DNA of 64,000 bases from Massospora cicadina (taxonomy: Eukaryota; Entomophthoromycota; Entomophthoromycetes; Entomophthorales; Entomophthoraceae): assembly GCA_022478985.1 (NCBI GenBank), contig JAKSZP010013561.1, positions 1-64,000 of the forward strand, read 5' to 3'. A program made the translations under genes and the position numbers. Of the stretch, positions 20,472-33,157 are shown in pieces. Each line of letters opens with the position of its first letter. The first letter of the stretch is position 1. The notes beneath the pieces were generated by a model. That model searched no databases, was not told the DNA's origin, and saw only the letters and a program-made list of their open reading frames with translations.

Positions 20472-23400
20472 AGGAAACCTTCACTCTAGGGACGTTGAAT
20501 ATCACCAGACTTAAGGCCTCCCCATCCCAGGCTAGGAAACTGAGTTTTTACAACAAAATTTACCCATGGATATCCTGGCCATCCAGGAGTCCCACTGTCC
20601 ACGAGATTCTGAGGAATCTTGGAAAACAATGCTCCTCCCATCCATATCCTTTTGGTCAAAGCACTGTGGGGTGCTAATTTGGAAAAATAATTTTTCAAAT
20701 TCACATCATCAGAAACATTCCTAAATGGCTGAGTGCTCATCATCACCTTCTTGTGGGCTGACATAGTGCACACCAATTGTCAACATATATACCCCAAACG
20801 GTGCACACAAGCGTCAGGAATTTTTCTTGTCAGTCAAATCCCTCCCACTACCCCCTGATTCTTTCCTAGTCAGCGACATGAACTGTTGGCTAACCTCACC
20901 AATGGACCGGTGGCCTCCCTCACCCCTCACCCCACAGGGTCACGTAGAACTACATGTTCTAAAGGCCACCCTTGGGTTAATGGATGTGCTGCCGCGACAT
21001 GCCCCGCTGCTCAAAAACATGACGCGTCCCCACATCCACAATGGCCAATTAAGGTCCATGACCCGCATCAACCTTATTCTAACACCGGCGAAATTCCAAC
21101 CCCACATCTCCCACTTCAAAACAACGAAAATGGAATTCTCCGACCACTGACTGGTCTTGATAACCTACCACCTACCAGTCACAGTTGCTAAGGCCCCACA
21201 TTGGTGAAAATCCGCCCCCCAAGCTCGCGTCGCCAGGATTTTTCAACATGGGTGGAAGAAAACTTTGGCAAAATCATTTGTTGCACCATTTTGCGCGGAC
21301 CCCATTTCCACATGGGCAACTTTCAAAGAGGACACCATCCGCCACTATCGCCATCTCTCCTCCAGATGCTCATGAGCCACATCGGCAGTTATCTCGTGCG
21401 CTCTGGCAGAATTGGCCCACTTGGAGTCCAACATTCCAGCTACAGGATACAGCCCTGCATGGGGCTGGAAATGGGTGGAGGCAGCCACCCACCCACCTCA
21501 ACGCACTCCAAAGGCAACACAAACATTGGGTTTGTGTCCAATATAGAGCCACACGCATCACTAAAGGCGACAAGTTCACCGCATATTTCTTTAAATAAAT
21601 TTTTTTTTTTTTTTTGCACCACGCCAGAGCGTAGCCTGCACACCAGGTGCAAAGATCGGATAATTCCATTGTGGACACACCGGCCAAAGTGGCAATCAAA
21701 ATGCAAAAATATTACTCCAAGTTATACCGAGCCAAACTAATTCAGCTGGCCAAGTGGCGGAATTTCTCAACTGAGCTCATATCCGCACCATTTTTGATAC
21801 CTGGAAATAATGAAACTATTACTCCAAACGAATTATGGACAGCCATTCGCTATGCACCAAACCAAAAATGCCCAGGCCCAGGGGCATTCCATATAGTTCT
21901 ACAAAAAATATTTCAAATATATATCCCCATTGCTGCTCCTCACTTAACCAAAAGCCTGTTGGAAATGCCTCCTACCAGGAGGACATGAGGCTTTACTGTC
22001 ACACTTTACAAGAAAGGAGATAAGCTTAAATTAGCCAACTGGCGCCCCATTTCTCTAACAAACACAGACACCAAAATTTTAACCAAAATCATGGCTAACT
22101 GTTTAGGGACTGTAGCATCTGCCATCTCCCCAGAACAATTTGGTTCATCCTCAGAGAGTCGATTTGGGATAACGTGCACTCCATGGCTAATGCATGTCAG
22201 TCCACAGCCTCAGGAGCACTGGTATTCTTGGACCAACAAAAGGCCTATGATAGAGTAAACTGGGAATACCTAAGGGCCTGCCTCCATCAATTCCGCCTAC
22301 CCCCCGCTTCATCAACTGGGTGATGCTGCTCACGGAATCTGCAACAATGGCAGTGCGTGGCCCAGGCTTCCTAATGGAAGTAGTCCACTCAAAGGGGCTT
22401 GCGACAAAGGGACCCCCTCAGCCCACTATTATACAACTTCAGCCTTGACCCACTGCGAAATGTGAATGCCCAACTCACTGGGTCCATGTGCCAGGCCAAA
22501 CCCCAGTCAAGATGATGGCATTTGAAGATGACTGCATGGTGGGGGTGTCTAATAATAAAGATGCATGCGTGCTTGAAGCCCTCATCCAGGAATATTCCTG
22601 GGTAAGCAACGTGACACTGAACGCCTCCAAAACCGAAATCATCCTCCTTGGTCGGTTTCAAGACTGCTGGGCCCCAGCAAGTAGTTTCCCAACCCAGCCC
22701 ATCTGCTCGCCCACGCCCACGCCTTACTAACTCAACACACACCACTCCACTGGTGCTCCTCTTCGTGCCACATCCTACCATAGGACCGGTGCGCCATCTG
22801 GGCGTGTGGATGGAGGCAGGCGGATACGCATCAGCAGTAATGGAGTGCCATATACTGGACAACGTGACAGAAGCGAATCGCCTCTCTCAGAGCCCACCCT
22901 ACTACCCTCACTGGCAGAGTTGTTCTAGCCAACTCTATGCTCCTATCAAAGTCTGGTTCGAAGCCCGCCATCCCCTCCTCCACAAGCTTCTTCAAATCCC
23001 TGTATGCCTTGCTGCAAGGATGGCTTTGGTCAGGCCGCCCTCCACCAGTACGGCTAGAGGTCATGTTTGGCCCTCATCATCAAGGTGGCATGGGCCTGCT
23101 TGACTTCAAAGCCCATGCCCAGATCCTGGGCACCTGGATCGCAGCCATCACAGCTCCTACACTCCCATCCCGACACTGGTCCTGCACAGCCTGCTCCAAC
23201 TTCTCCTGAGCCTTGGGCCTCAACAATTCATCAAACCCCCACTCCCTGATGAAATACCTCAAATCACACACATCAGCCACAGGTCCTCACGGGACTAAAA
23301 CCCACTACAAACGAATCCTACTCTCCATGCGAAGCACAGGTGGAGGAATTCGTATTAGTGGACATACAACCCGAAAGAGGCCGCCCCTCTCCTCAGTTCA

Positions 23401-24110
23401 CACAAGAGGTACAGGGGCTACCCATCCATGATGGCGTGATCCCCATTCGGCCCCATGTCCTATCCATGGTGGACTATCTGGACATTATGCACATCCTTAT
23501 TCCACTGAGACCCAAAAACTATCTGGAAATACGCACACCATCCTCTGTTGCAGCCTCAAGTCCGCTCCCATGTGTGGCGCTGCCTGAGGCAGGTGAACCG
23601 TTCAGCTGAGCGCTCTAACGCTTTACACTCATCCTGCGTCGTGTGTGGCCAGTATGGAATGCTGTTCCACCGCATGGAGAAGTGCCCACCTCTAAAGTGA
23701 TATGGCGCGAAGTTCAACGTCTGCTGGGCCAGGATCAAACACATCCCCTCAGTCTGTCAAGAGATATGTTTGCTTTATCAATGGCCTCCCCCTTCCACCC
23801 TCCCTCCGTGCTCTGGTGGTTGCAATCGCCATGTGGACTATCCACATGATTGTCTTAGATGCCATCGCAGGCTCCACCCCCACCCTCCCAGAAACTGTCC
23901 ACAGATTCCGGTCTCATTTGGTGGACCACTTTCAAGCGTGGATGTTTGGATACTTCCCACTGTGTCGCTGACAGCTGGTCACCTCCTGGTTCCCAGTCAG
24001 TTTCATCAAATCAGACCCCTTCCTCCACACATGCTCAATAGTGGCTACGGCCCCTTCACACGTCCCCTCCCCCTCCCCATAAGTGGCGTTCCCGCTGGCA
24101 ACAAGAGATA
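20468..24110 (+). pseudogene. LINE family II ORF2, copy 1 (endonuclease-reverse transcriptase, broken)
   Basis: It starts at GTG 20468, where copy 2 has ATG. Endonuclease: FTLGTLNITRLKA, the Glu box garbled by frameshift near 20580, and FSDH at about 21141-21149 followed by TGA. RT: IPY-type box near 21890, then NWRPISLTNTDTKILTKIMA near 22045, VFLDQQKAYDRVNWEYL near 22225, and the active site as FEDD (22528-22540 region) instead of FADD. The C-terminal CX2C...H...C motif is near 23635-23690. A run of about 17 T at 21600 and many frameshifts make it inactive. The 3' frame decays near 24110. Confidence 0.78.
21598..21615 (+). repeat. Poly(T) run inside LINE ORF2
   Basis: About 17 consecutive T where copy 2 (50707-50722) has a mixed T/A run. 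It lies between endonuclease and RT and shifts the frame. Probably slippage at a short homopolymer. Confidence 0.7.
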
Positions 24111-24234
24111 GCATCGCTTCTCTGGGGTGCCTCCCTGGTACTAAGTTTGTCTTTCCTGAGTCATATTTGGAAGTGTCCGTCCCATGGTCGGCCTTCCCCA
24201 CAATAAATTTAAATTTAAAACTTTAAAATTTTAT

Positions 24235-24245
24235 TATTATTGATT
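24235..24245. repeat. Target-site duplication, right (family II LINE copy 1)
   Basis: TATTATTGATT, exact match to 18958-18968. Confidence 0.7.
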
Positions 24246-24808
24246 GGATAATCATGTTGAGGATGGATCAACCTAATTCAATATTCAGTCATCAGATGAG
24301 CGGATTTGGAGGAAATTGCTACCACAAATGACTGAAGATTTGATAAAATGCCAGCCTGGATGGCTGAGAGTTTTCAGAGGCGCAGTATCCTAGGTTTAAA
24401 TAGTCATTCTTCCCTCCAAATAAATATCTCTCTTTCGCCACAAAATTTTAATTGTTTTTAGATTAGTCAGCTATGTTAAAGGAATCTGGGACTGGAGATC
24501 CCTGACGTTGGCGTGAGGTGACACATCTGGAGTGGCTGATGCTGACAGCTCCAATACCTCAGCCTTTGGAGGAACAGGCGGGAACCTAGCCAACCAACCA
24601 CCAATGATGTTGCTGACTGGCCATCAACCCTGCAGGGTGCAGCGCGGGAGTTCCTTGGATGTCCAGGATGGGGGCAGGACTTGCCTGTTCACACCACAGT
24701 CTCTGTGGCTAAGGTGAGGTTGTTGGTCTTCTGTGTTGATGAGTTGAACGTAGACTCCTAAGGGGTTGGTACGTTTATGAAGGAAAAATGGCAAAGGGTC
24801 AACCATAT

Positions 24809-25521
24809 TTATGCTGGTTGGCCTGGCACACTAACGGATCCCAAACTCAATTTAATGACATAGAGGAAACCAGAAAAAGTCCCTTCTCCAGTTGTGTACA
24901 TGGTAATAAAATATGGTTTAAAGTTAAGACCTCCTTCAACAGGATCATCATGCATCATTGTCAGATTAGTACTAGTTCTGACAGGGGTGGTACATTCCTT
25001 TAAGTAGTCCATGCAGGCGACTCCATTTAAGTTATAGGACAAGTAGAGGAGGCTCTGGTACAGTGTGCATCAGTGTCTTCAGATATCAAACTCTTGTCCA
25101 TTGAAAACAGGAGGTTGTTTTGCTATTCTGGTTGCACTCCATATTCATTCAGAGTGGTGATAGTTTCGCCATTCTCTTTTCCAAGGAATACATGAATCTC
25201 CTTGAACCTCTCAAGTGGAGCTCCCAATTTGACAATTTGTCAGGATCTTCTCACTATGGGTAGCGTGGCAATTCTAGCTCTTATAGATGTCTCCTTGACG
25301 CGCTCAAGTTTAATACATAGATAATGCACTTCATATTCCAGGGTACAGAGTCTAGTATGGATGGTATCCTCCTCACTCACCAGGAGTTCTGTGTAATCCT
25401 CTCCACCCTCTCCATGATACACCTCTATATCCGCATTATAGTCAAATTCCTCAGAAGAACTATTGCAATTATTGCTATGGCCTGATGGTGCCACCCCTGT
25501 AGTGAGCACTAAAGTCAGCAC
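24809..25521 (-). pseudogene. Unassigned degenerate coding region on minus strand
   Basis: Two coding-like minus-strand frames with one break: 25521-25240 (acidic, then coiled-coil-like: YEVHYLCIKLERVKETSIRARIATL) and 25042-24809 (CMDYLKECTTPVRT, GFLYVIKLSLGSVSVPG). The gap between them also has short coding-like frames (APLERFKEIHVFLGKENGE). It could be a gag N-terminus of a minus-strand retroelement, but no zinc knuckle, protease or polymerase sequence follows, and nothing elsewhere in the window matches. The plus-strand frame at 24532 is a shadow. Confidence 0.28.
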
Positions 25522-25940
25522 GCTGACCTTGGCTCACTTAGCTTTAGAGGCCTTTTCTCTGCTCAGGGGTCTACTCCGCGCAGATCAGGCACCAGAAAAC
25601 CTTCTCAAACATCACAATCGCTCTCATTAAGAAAATCCTTCTCAGATGCTACTCCTTAGTACATTGATTGCTTGGTTACACTATCCGCGACCTTTGAAAC
25701 TTCTTGACACTCTTAGACGTTTTCAACATAAGTTTGCCTTCATGACTCAATGGAAACCTTCCCACCCCTTCCTTGGTGTTATCAGCAATAAGGTATCCTT
25801 GATAGAGTGTATTCTTCCAAACAGGTTAATCCCAGACTAATTAATGGCTATTACTTAAACTTGGTCTATCCCAGAATGGTTCCTGGTGAATATTAAATTG
25901 ATACAAAACAAGTTCAAATAGGAAGGTTAAACTTAAGATC
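25505..25940 (+). repeat. 3' internal segment of a second A1-type Gypsy copy
   Basis: Homologous to 4875-5302. A different frame stays open here (LLDTLRRFQHKFAFMTQW at about 25699-25752), so neither copy shows which frame was coding. It is directly joined to the LTR at 25941. Confidence 0.6.
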
Positions 25941-26759
25941 TGTAGGAAAGTTTTTTATAATATTTATAATGAAGTATATTATACTTTAGAAGATATTAAA
26001 GAGATTAAATTAATAAATAATGTAAAATGTTTAAGAATTAAGGGTTTTGGTAAAAGGATTTATAAGATCCTTTAGTCAGACGGCGTCTACTACTGCTTTA
26101 GTCAATTTACTCATCTGAGCTAATTCCTGTATGCGTGAACTCCATCTTTTGGTGGTTATCATGATTCTGGATGTTCAGGGGCTTTGTGCTGGCTCCCACT
26201 TCTGAGTCTTGACCCGTTGTGCTTGATTTTTATAATTTTTTACTACCTAATTTAATATGCTTCACGACTTCAGCTTTGAGTGATAGCACTTCTATGATGC
26301 AACTTGCATCATGGCTTCAATTTACTCTGGAAATTGAAAAGCTTCCTATTTTATTAATATATGATGTCAAGCTCTGATGGCCACATTAGGGGAATTCAAA
26401 TCACGCATCATGTAATCACTGGTGGAACTTAAACTCTTTCAGACCCCAAAGGTATAAAAGGGGTTGTTTTTCATATAAAATTTGGGCTGCGTCATTATTT
26501 ATATACAAGTGATCTTCTAACTCAGTGGGGCAAATATTATTCTGTATGACGTCACTTCATGTGCTTAATAAATTATTTCCAACGACGTCACTCCAATCAT
26601 TCTGAAAATTCTTAGTTCACCCTCGCCTATAAAGGGATTTGTGCGCCACCATCTGCGGTGACCTGGTTGCTTGTACTGCCACCAGTTTGGAGGTTAATAT
26701 CATGCATTCCTCTGGTCAAAGAATGACCAGTAGCACCAGTTTAAACCTTATCCATAACA
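25941..26759 (+). repeat. LTR of A1-type Gypsy element (uninterrupted copy, 819 bp)
   Basis: TGTAGGAAAG...CATAACA, matching 7262-7834 plus 13082-13331 along its length. TATAAAAGGGG near 26453 and CCTATAAAGGG near 26630 are promoter-like and give plus orientation. The left flank is shared between the two copies and the right flank is not, so this is the 3' LTR of an element whose body has mostly been lost. Confidence 0.65.
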
Positions 26760-27179
26760 CCTGTCATCATGGGGTAGGTTGGTGACATCATCAACAGGTG
26801 AACGTCAACCTGGATCTCAACACCTTATCATTTTCTAATAAGATGTTCAGTGGAGAATTCTCACTGAATGAAACTCAAATAACAGAGGCCTCACTTAACT
26901 CAATTTGTCCCTCTGAGCAGTCTCCTTTGGACCTCCCCTAGAATTTTTCTGGATCTTTGGACAATGCAAGGATGCCTTTGGCGTGAGTCTTACAACATGA
27001 CTCCCACTACGTTTGGAATATGGTATTTCCTATCATCTGACAGTGTATCTTATCAAGATCAGCTGTCTGCTGTACCCAAACCCTGAGGTGTAAGACAGGG
27101 CGCTGGGCATATGGTTGGATGATATGATAGGTAAAGGGTGAATTAGCAACAAATCCTCACAAATTTCCTCACCTGTAAT

Positions 27180-27949
27180 CTTTGCCCAGAAATCTGATGG
27201 TCCTTAAGGCCTTGTGGGACTATAGTCATGTTAATATCATTATGGTTCAGATCCATACCCCCTTACATTGGAACAGACCATCTCTCAGGCCATTGTTAAA
27301 TCTCAGGTTTTCTCAAAAGCTCACCCTGGTTAACTCCTTCAACTAGGATTAAATAAAGGCAAGCCAATAATGGCTCTTAGCCATTCAAATAAGATGTGAA
27401 ATTTTTCAATTCTAGGTGATGCCATTTGGTTGAAGAATGCCGCACCGAAATTCTAAAGCCTAATTGATGATGTCCTGGGGGATCTAAAGTTTACTTGCGC
27501 TGTTACTACATTGATGGCTTATTGATCCACTCTCAACCCATGAAAAGCATGCCAAGGACTTTGAGGCCGTGATGGAAGCCTTCCTTGAGGCAGATTCTTT
27601 TGTTAAGCCTTCTAAGTTAAAATTCTTTTGAAAAGAAATCACATTTGTGAGAAATTTGGTCCTTAAGGATATATACTGAACTTCAATGTAAGTTGAAGGT
27701 CATCCAGTCCTGGCCAACCCCCATTACTCAAAGGCAGCTCCAAAGCTTCCTTGGTGCTGTGGTCTTCTTAAATATGTTCTCCCCAGTCCTTTCTCAGCTG
27801 GGCGCGCCACTCCATTCAATGATGGGGAGTAATGTTCTTTTCAAAAGAACAGATTATTGCCAACAAAAAACAATTAAAAAAAATTTTACTGTTAGAGCCA
27901 GTTTTGCTTCATGCTGACTCATCCAGGCCATTCATTGTGGCTTGTGATC
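27180..27949 (+). pseudogene. Gypsy A2 reverse transcriptase and start of RNase H (split by insertion)
   Basis: Decayed RT boxes in order: SDG-LRPC-DYSHVNII near 27200, PFGLKNAAPKF near 27421-27455, DDVLGDLKF near 27468, and the active site as YYIDGLLIHS (YIDD changed to YIDG), then AVMEAFLEADSFVKPSKLKFF. After the frameshift at 27693, VIQSWPTPITQRQLQSFLGAVVF and FSPVLSQLGAPLHSMMG give the connection. RNase H begins RPFIVACDPS and stops at 27954, where element B is inserted; it resumes at 37477. The sequence is typical of sushi/Tf1-type chromoviruses. Confidence 0.8.
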
Positions 27950-27954
27950 CATCT
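27950..27954. repeat. 5-bp target-site duplication, left (element B)
   Basis: CATCT, repeated exactly at 37472-37476. Confidence 0.85.
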
Positions 27955-29099
27955 TGTTGGGATTTTTGCCCATATTCCCAGCCTGCTAGATTACCTGGTA
28001 TCGGTAGGGGAAAATTCCCTAAGGCAAAGTGAATTAAAATTGGTTAGCCCGAGTTTTGGCGGAACTACGTAAGGGGATTTTGGGATTTTCACCTGTTCAT
28101 ATCCATTGAGGATTAATCTTAATGACTACCTAAGATCTCATCAGGTGGAGTGGCCAACAAAATAGGGGCATCTGATAGTGAATAATCATCAAGTGTACCA
28201 ATTGGGATCAGTCTGGTTTCATCACTGACTGGTTGGGAATGAATAGTGAAGTTGTAAGGCGAGTGATGCCACCTGCAACTAGTAATTTATTGGTTAATGA
28301 AGTTTCCACCATAATGAGTAATAAGTCCCATTACCTAATCAGGTCGCTAGCCAATTATGGTTGGTTTGCTTGGATCAAGAGGAAAACATTAGGGACACAT
28401 TTTCCAGCTCTTTCTGTTTGAGGTCTTGAGGATGTCCAACAACGGAATCTTAGCCACAATGGGAAAGACCATCGCTACCAAGATGAGGAAGGGTGATTCA
28501 ACAGCAACGGCTGCCATTTCATTGATAGGTGTCAATCGAGGGTTAAACAGCCAAATCCATACTATATAAGTCCCTAGGATTTACTATAATAAAAAAACCC
28601 TTAGAAAACTCTAGTTTTTAAGATAACAAGTATTTTACAGTAATATTGTTAATTAAGTGTATAGTTAGACTATCAGCTTCTATTGTGTCATTTTATCTCA
28701 AGGATATTATTGCAGAAGGAAATAATTGGAAGACTCTCAGAGAGAAGAGTAAAGATCCGAGTGGGGATCTAGAGACAAAGGGACCACAATCAGGGATAGC
28801 TGCTGACTGTGTGTTGGGCTGAGAGAGACTGTCACCAGGGTATCTTAACAAAGATAGGGTGGACAAGAATATAAGGAACGAATCCATACAAGTACAACTT
28901 ACAGAGTATTTAATTGGAAGTACTGGCCAAAGCGTTGGGCCTAATAATAGTTCAATCTCAATTATGGATAATAGTCTCCATACTATTATTGATTAATACA
29001 CTCTATACAACGCAATGAAGTGCATGAGGAAATCAAACCTGTGCAGTAAAAAGGTTATTGGGTTGATGACCAATAATCAACCAAAAGTATATTTTTACA
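27955..29099 (+). repeat. 5' LTR of element B
   Basis: TGTTGGGATTTTTGCCC ... ATTTTTACA, with TG...CA ends. A TATA-like CTATATAAG at about 28562-28570 and possible AATAAA-like signals downstream (AATAAAAAAAC near 28589) would set the start and 3' end of the genomic RNA. It is collinear with 36326-37471. Confidence 0.9.
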
Positions 29100-29102
29100 A
29101 GT

Positions 29103-29120
29103 TGGTGCTCACTACAGGAG
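29103..29120 (+). other. Primer-binding site of element B
   Basis: TGGTGCTCACTACAGG lies 3 nt after the LTR. It starts TGG, as expected for pairing with the CCA end of a tRNA. I cannot tell which tRNA. Confidence 0.6.
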
Positions 29121-29123
29121 TAG

Positions 29124-30408
29124 TTGAGTAAAGAATCTATTATTTTGTTATATAAAGAAGAAATATACAAGCTGTGGACTGACATTGCCTCCGTGAATCA
29201 GAATGCTTTAAACTCAGCAGACCATCGGGAGTTTGCAGCTTTGGAAGAACAAGTCGCCAAGGTGGAGGAAGGAGTAGAAAATGTGGCCAACTTCAGGAAT
29301 GAGTTACTCAGCAATTTAAACTCTTTGAAGCTGAAAGAGGGGGACCTCGTTTAAGAGGTCCTATTCCTGAAAATGGAGCGAGAAGAAGATTGCATTTGTT
29401 TAAGAAAGTTCAGTGTGGATATTGAGAAATTGATCAAAGAAGTGGAGGAACTTAAAGCTCACAAATGTGCTTGTGAGCCTGATATGGCCAACAATGCCGA
29501 AGATAGAAGTCCTCGCACATACTTGGGAAGTTGAATACCCCAAGAAATATGCCGCCTGCCTTTAATGCCATTCTTGAAGATGATGCCCAAAGTCACTCCA
29601 CAAGTTAGCCGAGTAGCTGAACTGAGAGAATCAGCCTGAAACGACTCAGAGGAATTTAGAGAAACACTGAAATTGCCAAAATTCCATTGGGATTATGCTC
29701 CAGTGTTTTTCTGACTGTTTGACATGACTATAAAGGGATATGGGGATCATCAAAATGCGTTTATAGTCATGAACTGCCTGGACACCGACTGTCAGAACCT
29801 AGTGCTACCCCACTTGGAGGGGTACATCTGGTCGTATGCCAAGGCAAAGGCAGCCATAATGAAGGAGTTCAGAAGTCCAACCCGCATGTTGAAATGCAAG
29901 CAAGCTTTTATGGGAATTCAGTTCCATAAAAATAAGTTTCTTGCTAGCTTTGCGGATCAATTTTACCAGGAATCGCAGATCCTGGCCAGAGCAAAAGTGT
30001 TAGATGACTTTGATGTTAGAATCGCTTTGCATGCAGCCCTTTGGCCTATTGCAATTTGCATCAAATGTTTTCCATATTTGCAATGGAGATAACTACCTCA
30101 CAAATGGTAGACAACCTGAAGATTTTTGGAGCGACTTTTGATGCTAATTAGAAGCTTCAAGTCTAGTCCAGTCCCAAATCAGAATCCCATAAAAGGGAAA
30201 TGAAGGAGCAAAAGCGGCTACCAACCAAACTGTGCTTAAAATAAGCCCAAAAATTCAGATGGCTAAGCAAGAAAGAGAAGGTCTGCTATCAGTGTGGTGT
30301 AAAAAACATTTTTACATACACTGCAAAAAGCCAAAGGATCAAATTGACGTGGTCCAGGCCAAGGAGACAGCAGCCGCCAAGGATTCAGGAAAAGGGCCCG
30401 CTGCCTAG
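29124..30408 (+). pseudogene. Element B gag (broken)
   Basis: The frame begins SKESIILLYKEEIYKLW at a TTG where an ATG probably stood, followed by a coiled-coil region (FAALEEQVAKVEEGVENV). A TAA at about 29352 and a few later stops interrupt it. The capsid-like domain at 29724-30092 is clean (YAKAKAAIMKEFRSP, FLASFADQFYQESQIL, FDVRIALHAAL). The zinc knuckle near 30276-30320 reads VCYQCGVK, then after a frameshift in an A run HFYIHCKKPK, that is CX2CX4HX4C split over two frames. The frame ends at TAG 30406. Gag would coat the RNA and form the particle. Confidence 0.8.
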
Positions 30409-30779
30409 ACAAGGAACATCCTAGTGTGGCAGAGAAACCTGTTCCTCCCAATATCATAAATGAAGAAAAAACATTATCAATCTGTTCGTAGACAATGAGC
30501 AGGATCAGCTATACCAAGTGGTCAACATGGATGTGAATGCCGTGACCAGAGCTGGGGAAAAGAAGATTGACCCTGAGATAATTCAGGAAGTTGCCCAGCC
30601 GTACATCCAACAACTGGTGGATAAGATTCAAACCACCAAAAATTCTGATGAGTTATCAGAAATCCATTTAGATGAGGCCAATTTGTAAATCCCCCTTGGC
30701 ACAATAAAGGAATTGTTTCCTGAATTATCGGCGCAGATTATTCACACCCTAGATTTGGCTAATAACGCCGCCATTCACT

Positions 30780-31210
30780 TAGTAAATATTATAATACAAT
30801 ACTCTGAGTGTACAATATATTGATATTCAAGTGAATTTAGTGAGGGTGAGGGCAATTGTCAACAGCGGAGCACCCATCAATATTGTGTCAACCAAGATGG
30901 TGAAGAGTATATAGATCTCGCCAGACTTGGAACACAAGAGAGAATATGGAACAGCTGGGCTGAACACCACCGTTTCCTGTGGAGCGTATAGTGTGCTGCC
31001 ACTAAAATTCAGGTCATTGGTAGTATCTACGCCAGCGATAGTTTTTGCGAACTAAAAGTATGATATCCTGATTGGAATGGAGTTCCTATGGAAATATGGA
31101 GTTAAATGTAACTTTGAGGATAATACATTGGCCATCCTGGGTCAGACGTTGCCATTGGTATACAAGAAAGATGGTGAAGCTCCGTTGAATCGGAGAAACA
31201 ACCTCATTAA
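30780..31210 (+). pseudogene. Element B protease (catalytic Asp lost)
   Basis: VRVRAIVNSGAPINIVSTKMVK at about 30842-30907 is the retropepsin active-site strand. The catalytic Asp of D-S-G-A is Asn (AAC at 30861-30863); element D keeps Asp at this place. A TAG follows at about 30916. Downstream, SCGAYSVLPLKFRSLVV and YDILIGMEFLWKYG (near 31060-31098) are the flap and the hydrophobic ILG-type box. Without Asp the protease is inactive. Confidence 0.75.
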
Positions 31211-31599
31211 TCTGATATACAATGATGGCAATAACCCCTGATTCAATACCCAATAGTTAGTAGGAAGCAACATGAGATGCCGGCGGAAATCCTAAAAAAC
31301 TGGGGAAATCCATTAAGGATCAAGAAAGAAAGGACCATACCAGCCATATTGCAGATAATAGTCGACACAGGGTTGACTTTAAAGATTCCTGAGCTGTTGT
31401 ATGGGGAGGTTGGATGCCCATGGAAGAAGTCCAGAGTGGAGCCATGGGTGGCTCCTGGGATAATAGTACCAGGCCATGGAGAAGTACGAGTTCTCCTGGA
31501 GAATTTGAGTGAAAAACTGATGAAGATCAAGAGAAATAAGATCATCACATTTATTCATTTGATCCTGACAGCCAAATTGAGATGATTCCACGATTTTGG

Positions 31600-32560
31600 G
31601 TCTCTTGATAAAATGGGATTACTGGCCAGGGTAGCTGAAAGCATCAACCTATTGGTTGATTGAGAGCAGCTCGCTGATCTGCTGGAAGGCCAGAAGGAGG
31701 AGGTGCTCAAACTATTCAGGAGATACTGGGAAGTGTTTGCTCAGGATGAACATGATTTGTGATATGCATGAGACATAATTCACAAGGTCGACACTGGGGA
31801 AAATCTACCAATAAGGATGAGACCAATCTGAAGTTTGAAAGCTGCCAAAGCGGTAGTGGAGGATGAGATCAGCAAACTAGTGAAGAATGGGCTTCTAGTT
31901 CCATTGTCAAGTCCCTGAACGAGTCTGATTTTGATTGTAAAGAAGAAGGATGGATCAAACCGGGTGGTGATTAACTACCAGAGGCTGGACAAATTTACAA
32001 AGAAGGATTTGTATCCCCTACCAAGAATTGATGATGCACTGGATTGTTTACGAAAGCGAATTATTTTTCCATGATGAATCTGATCTCAAGATACTGGCAG
32101 ATCGACTTGCCAGAAGATGACCAAGAAAGATGCGCGATTATTACTGCGCAGGGGTTATACCAGCTGATGAGGATGCCCCAGGGTCTTTGCAATGCGCCTG
32201 CGATATTCCAGAAGGCTATGGATGCGATATTAAGCGACCTGAAGTTGTCATGCATCCTGGTATATCTGGACAAGTTAACGTGTTTAGTAGAACGTTTACT
32301 GATCACTTGCACCACTTGGAGGAAGTTTTTAATAGACTGTCTGCGGCTAACCTGAAGATCAAGCCAAGGAAGTGCCACTTCTTCAAGAAAGAGTTGGAAT
32401 ACCTGTGATTCATAATCAACTCAAGTGGATTGCAGCTGCAAACCCAGAAGATAGCAGCTATAGAGCGCATGGCTATGCCAAAAAGTGTCTGAGACATCCA
32501 AGTATTCCTTGGGGTAGTCAGATACTACAGAAGATTTGTTTGGGACTTCGCCCAAATAGC
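31600..32560 (+). pseudogene. Element B reverse transcriptase (broken)
   Basis: Boxes in order: AKAVVEDEISKLVKNGLLVPL near 31850, LILIVKKKDGSNRVVINYQRLDKF near 31927-31995, LYPLPRIDDALDCL near 32010, YFSMMNLISRYWQIDLPEDDQERCAIIT (32065-32145), YQLMRMPQGLCNAPAIFQKAMD, LSCILVYLD. The reading frame shifts exactly in the catalytic YLDD box (32263-32275), and the rest continues in the next frame as QVNVFSRTFTDHLHHLEEVF, LKIKPRKCHFF and, past a TGA, FIINSSGLQLQTQKI and IQVFLGVVRYYRRFV. In-frame TGA at typical Trp or Arg positions is frequent. Confidence 0.85.
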
Positions 32561-33010
32561 TGAGCATTTATTTCATTTATTAAAGGATCTGAAAAAAGAA
32601 TTTGTATGGAATAAAGAGGCCCAGGACTCATTTGATGAATTACGCTGGTATTTGATAGATTCGCCAATTCTGAAATATCCAAATTTTGATTGGGAGTTTA
32701 ACATTCAAACTGAGATTTGTTGACAGCGATTGGGACCATACTGAGCTAAGTAGACAAACTTGGGGATGAGCATCCGGTGGCGTATGTGAGCCAGAAACTC
32801 TCAGCCGCTGAGAGGAACTACACCATGACTGAGCATGAATGCCTTGCGGTCATTTATGCATGTAAGCAGTTTCAGGTGTATCTCCACAGAACACACTTTA
32901 AGGTGGTGATGGACCACTCTTTGCTGCGTTAGCTGCACAATTTATGGGAACCTGAAGGATGACTGGCCCGATATGCACTTAAGCTTCAGGCTTATAAATT
33001 ATGAGATAGT
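32561..33010 (+). pseudogene. Element B RNase H (broken)
   Basis: The connection AEHLFHLLKDLKKEFVWNKEAQDSFDELRW leads to NIQTEIC, where T-D-A-S would be expected. Then come HPVAYVSQKLSAAERNYTMTEHECLAVIYACKQFQVYLH with the Glu and HFKVVMDHSLL (usual T-D-H), near 32768-32935. Stops and frameshifts separate the pieces. RNase H removes RNA from the RNA-DNA hybrid. Confidence 0.8.
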
Positions 33011-33157
33011 CCACTGAGTGGGGGCTTCTCACCAGAATGCAGATGGCTTATTGCAGTTGCCAATGGTTCAGTTGGTATCTCTGCAGGTGGATGAGCTAAA
33101 CCAGAGAATGGTCGAAGGAAGAATTGAGGACAAGACCCAAGAAATCCAAGGTGCGCT

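Larger units (their letters stand above)
18969..24234 (+). mobile_element. Full-length LINE retrotransposon, family II copy 1 (5.27 kb)
   Basis: Bounded by an exact 11-bp duplication. It begins AACTTTTCTTTCTCATTG, like the second copy at 48077, and ends GTCCCATGGTCGGCCTTCC then AATAAATTTAAA. It has the same ORF1-ORF2 plan as family I but is clearly diverged in sequence. Both ORFs are broken. Confidence 0.85.

Noticed and set aside
22389..22862. 157-codon minus-strand ORF
   Set aside because: Mirror of family II ORF2 around the RT active site; the plus strand carries the RT motifs.
25941..26759. This LTR as the 5' LTR of chromovirus A2
   Set aside because: No gag or protease follows, no partner LTR exists after A2, and the left flank is shared with A1, which marks a 3' LTR.
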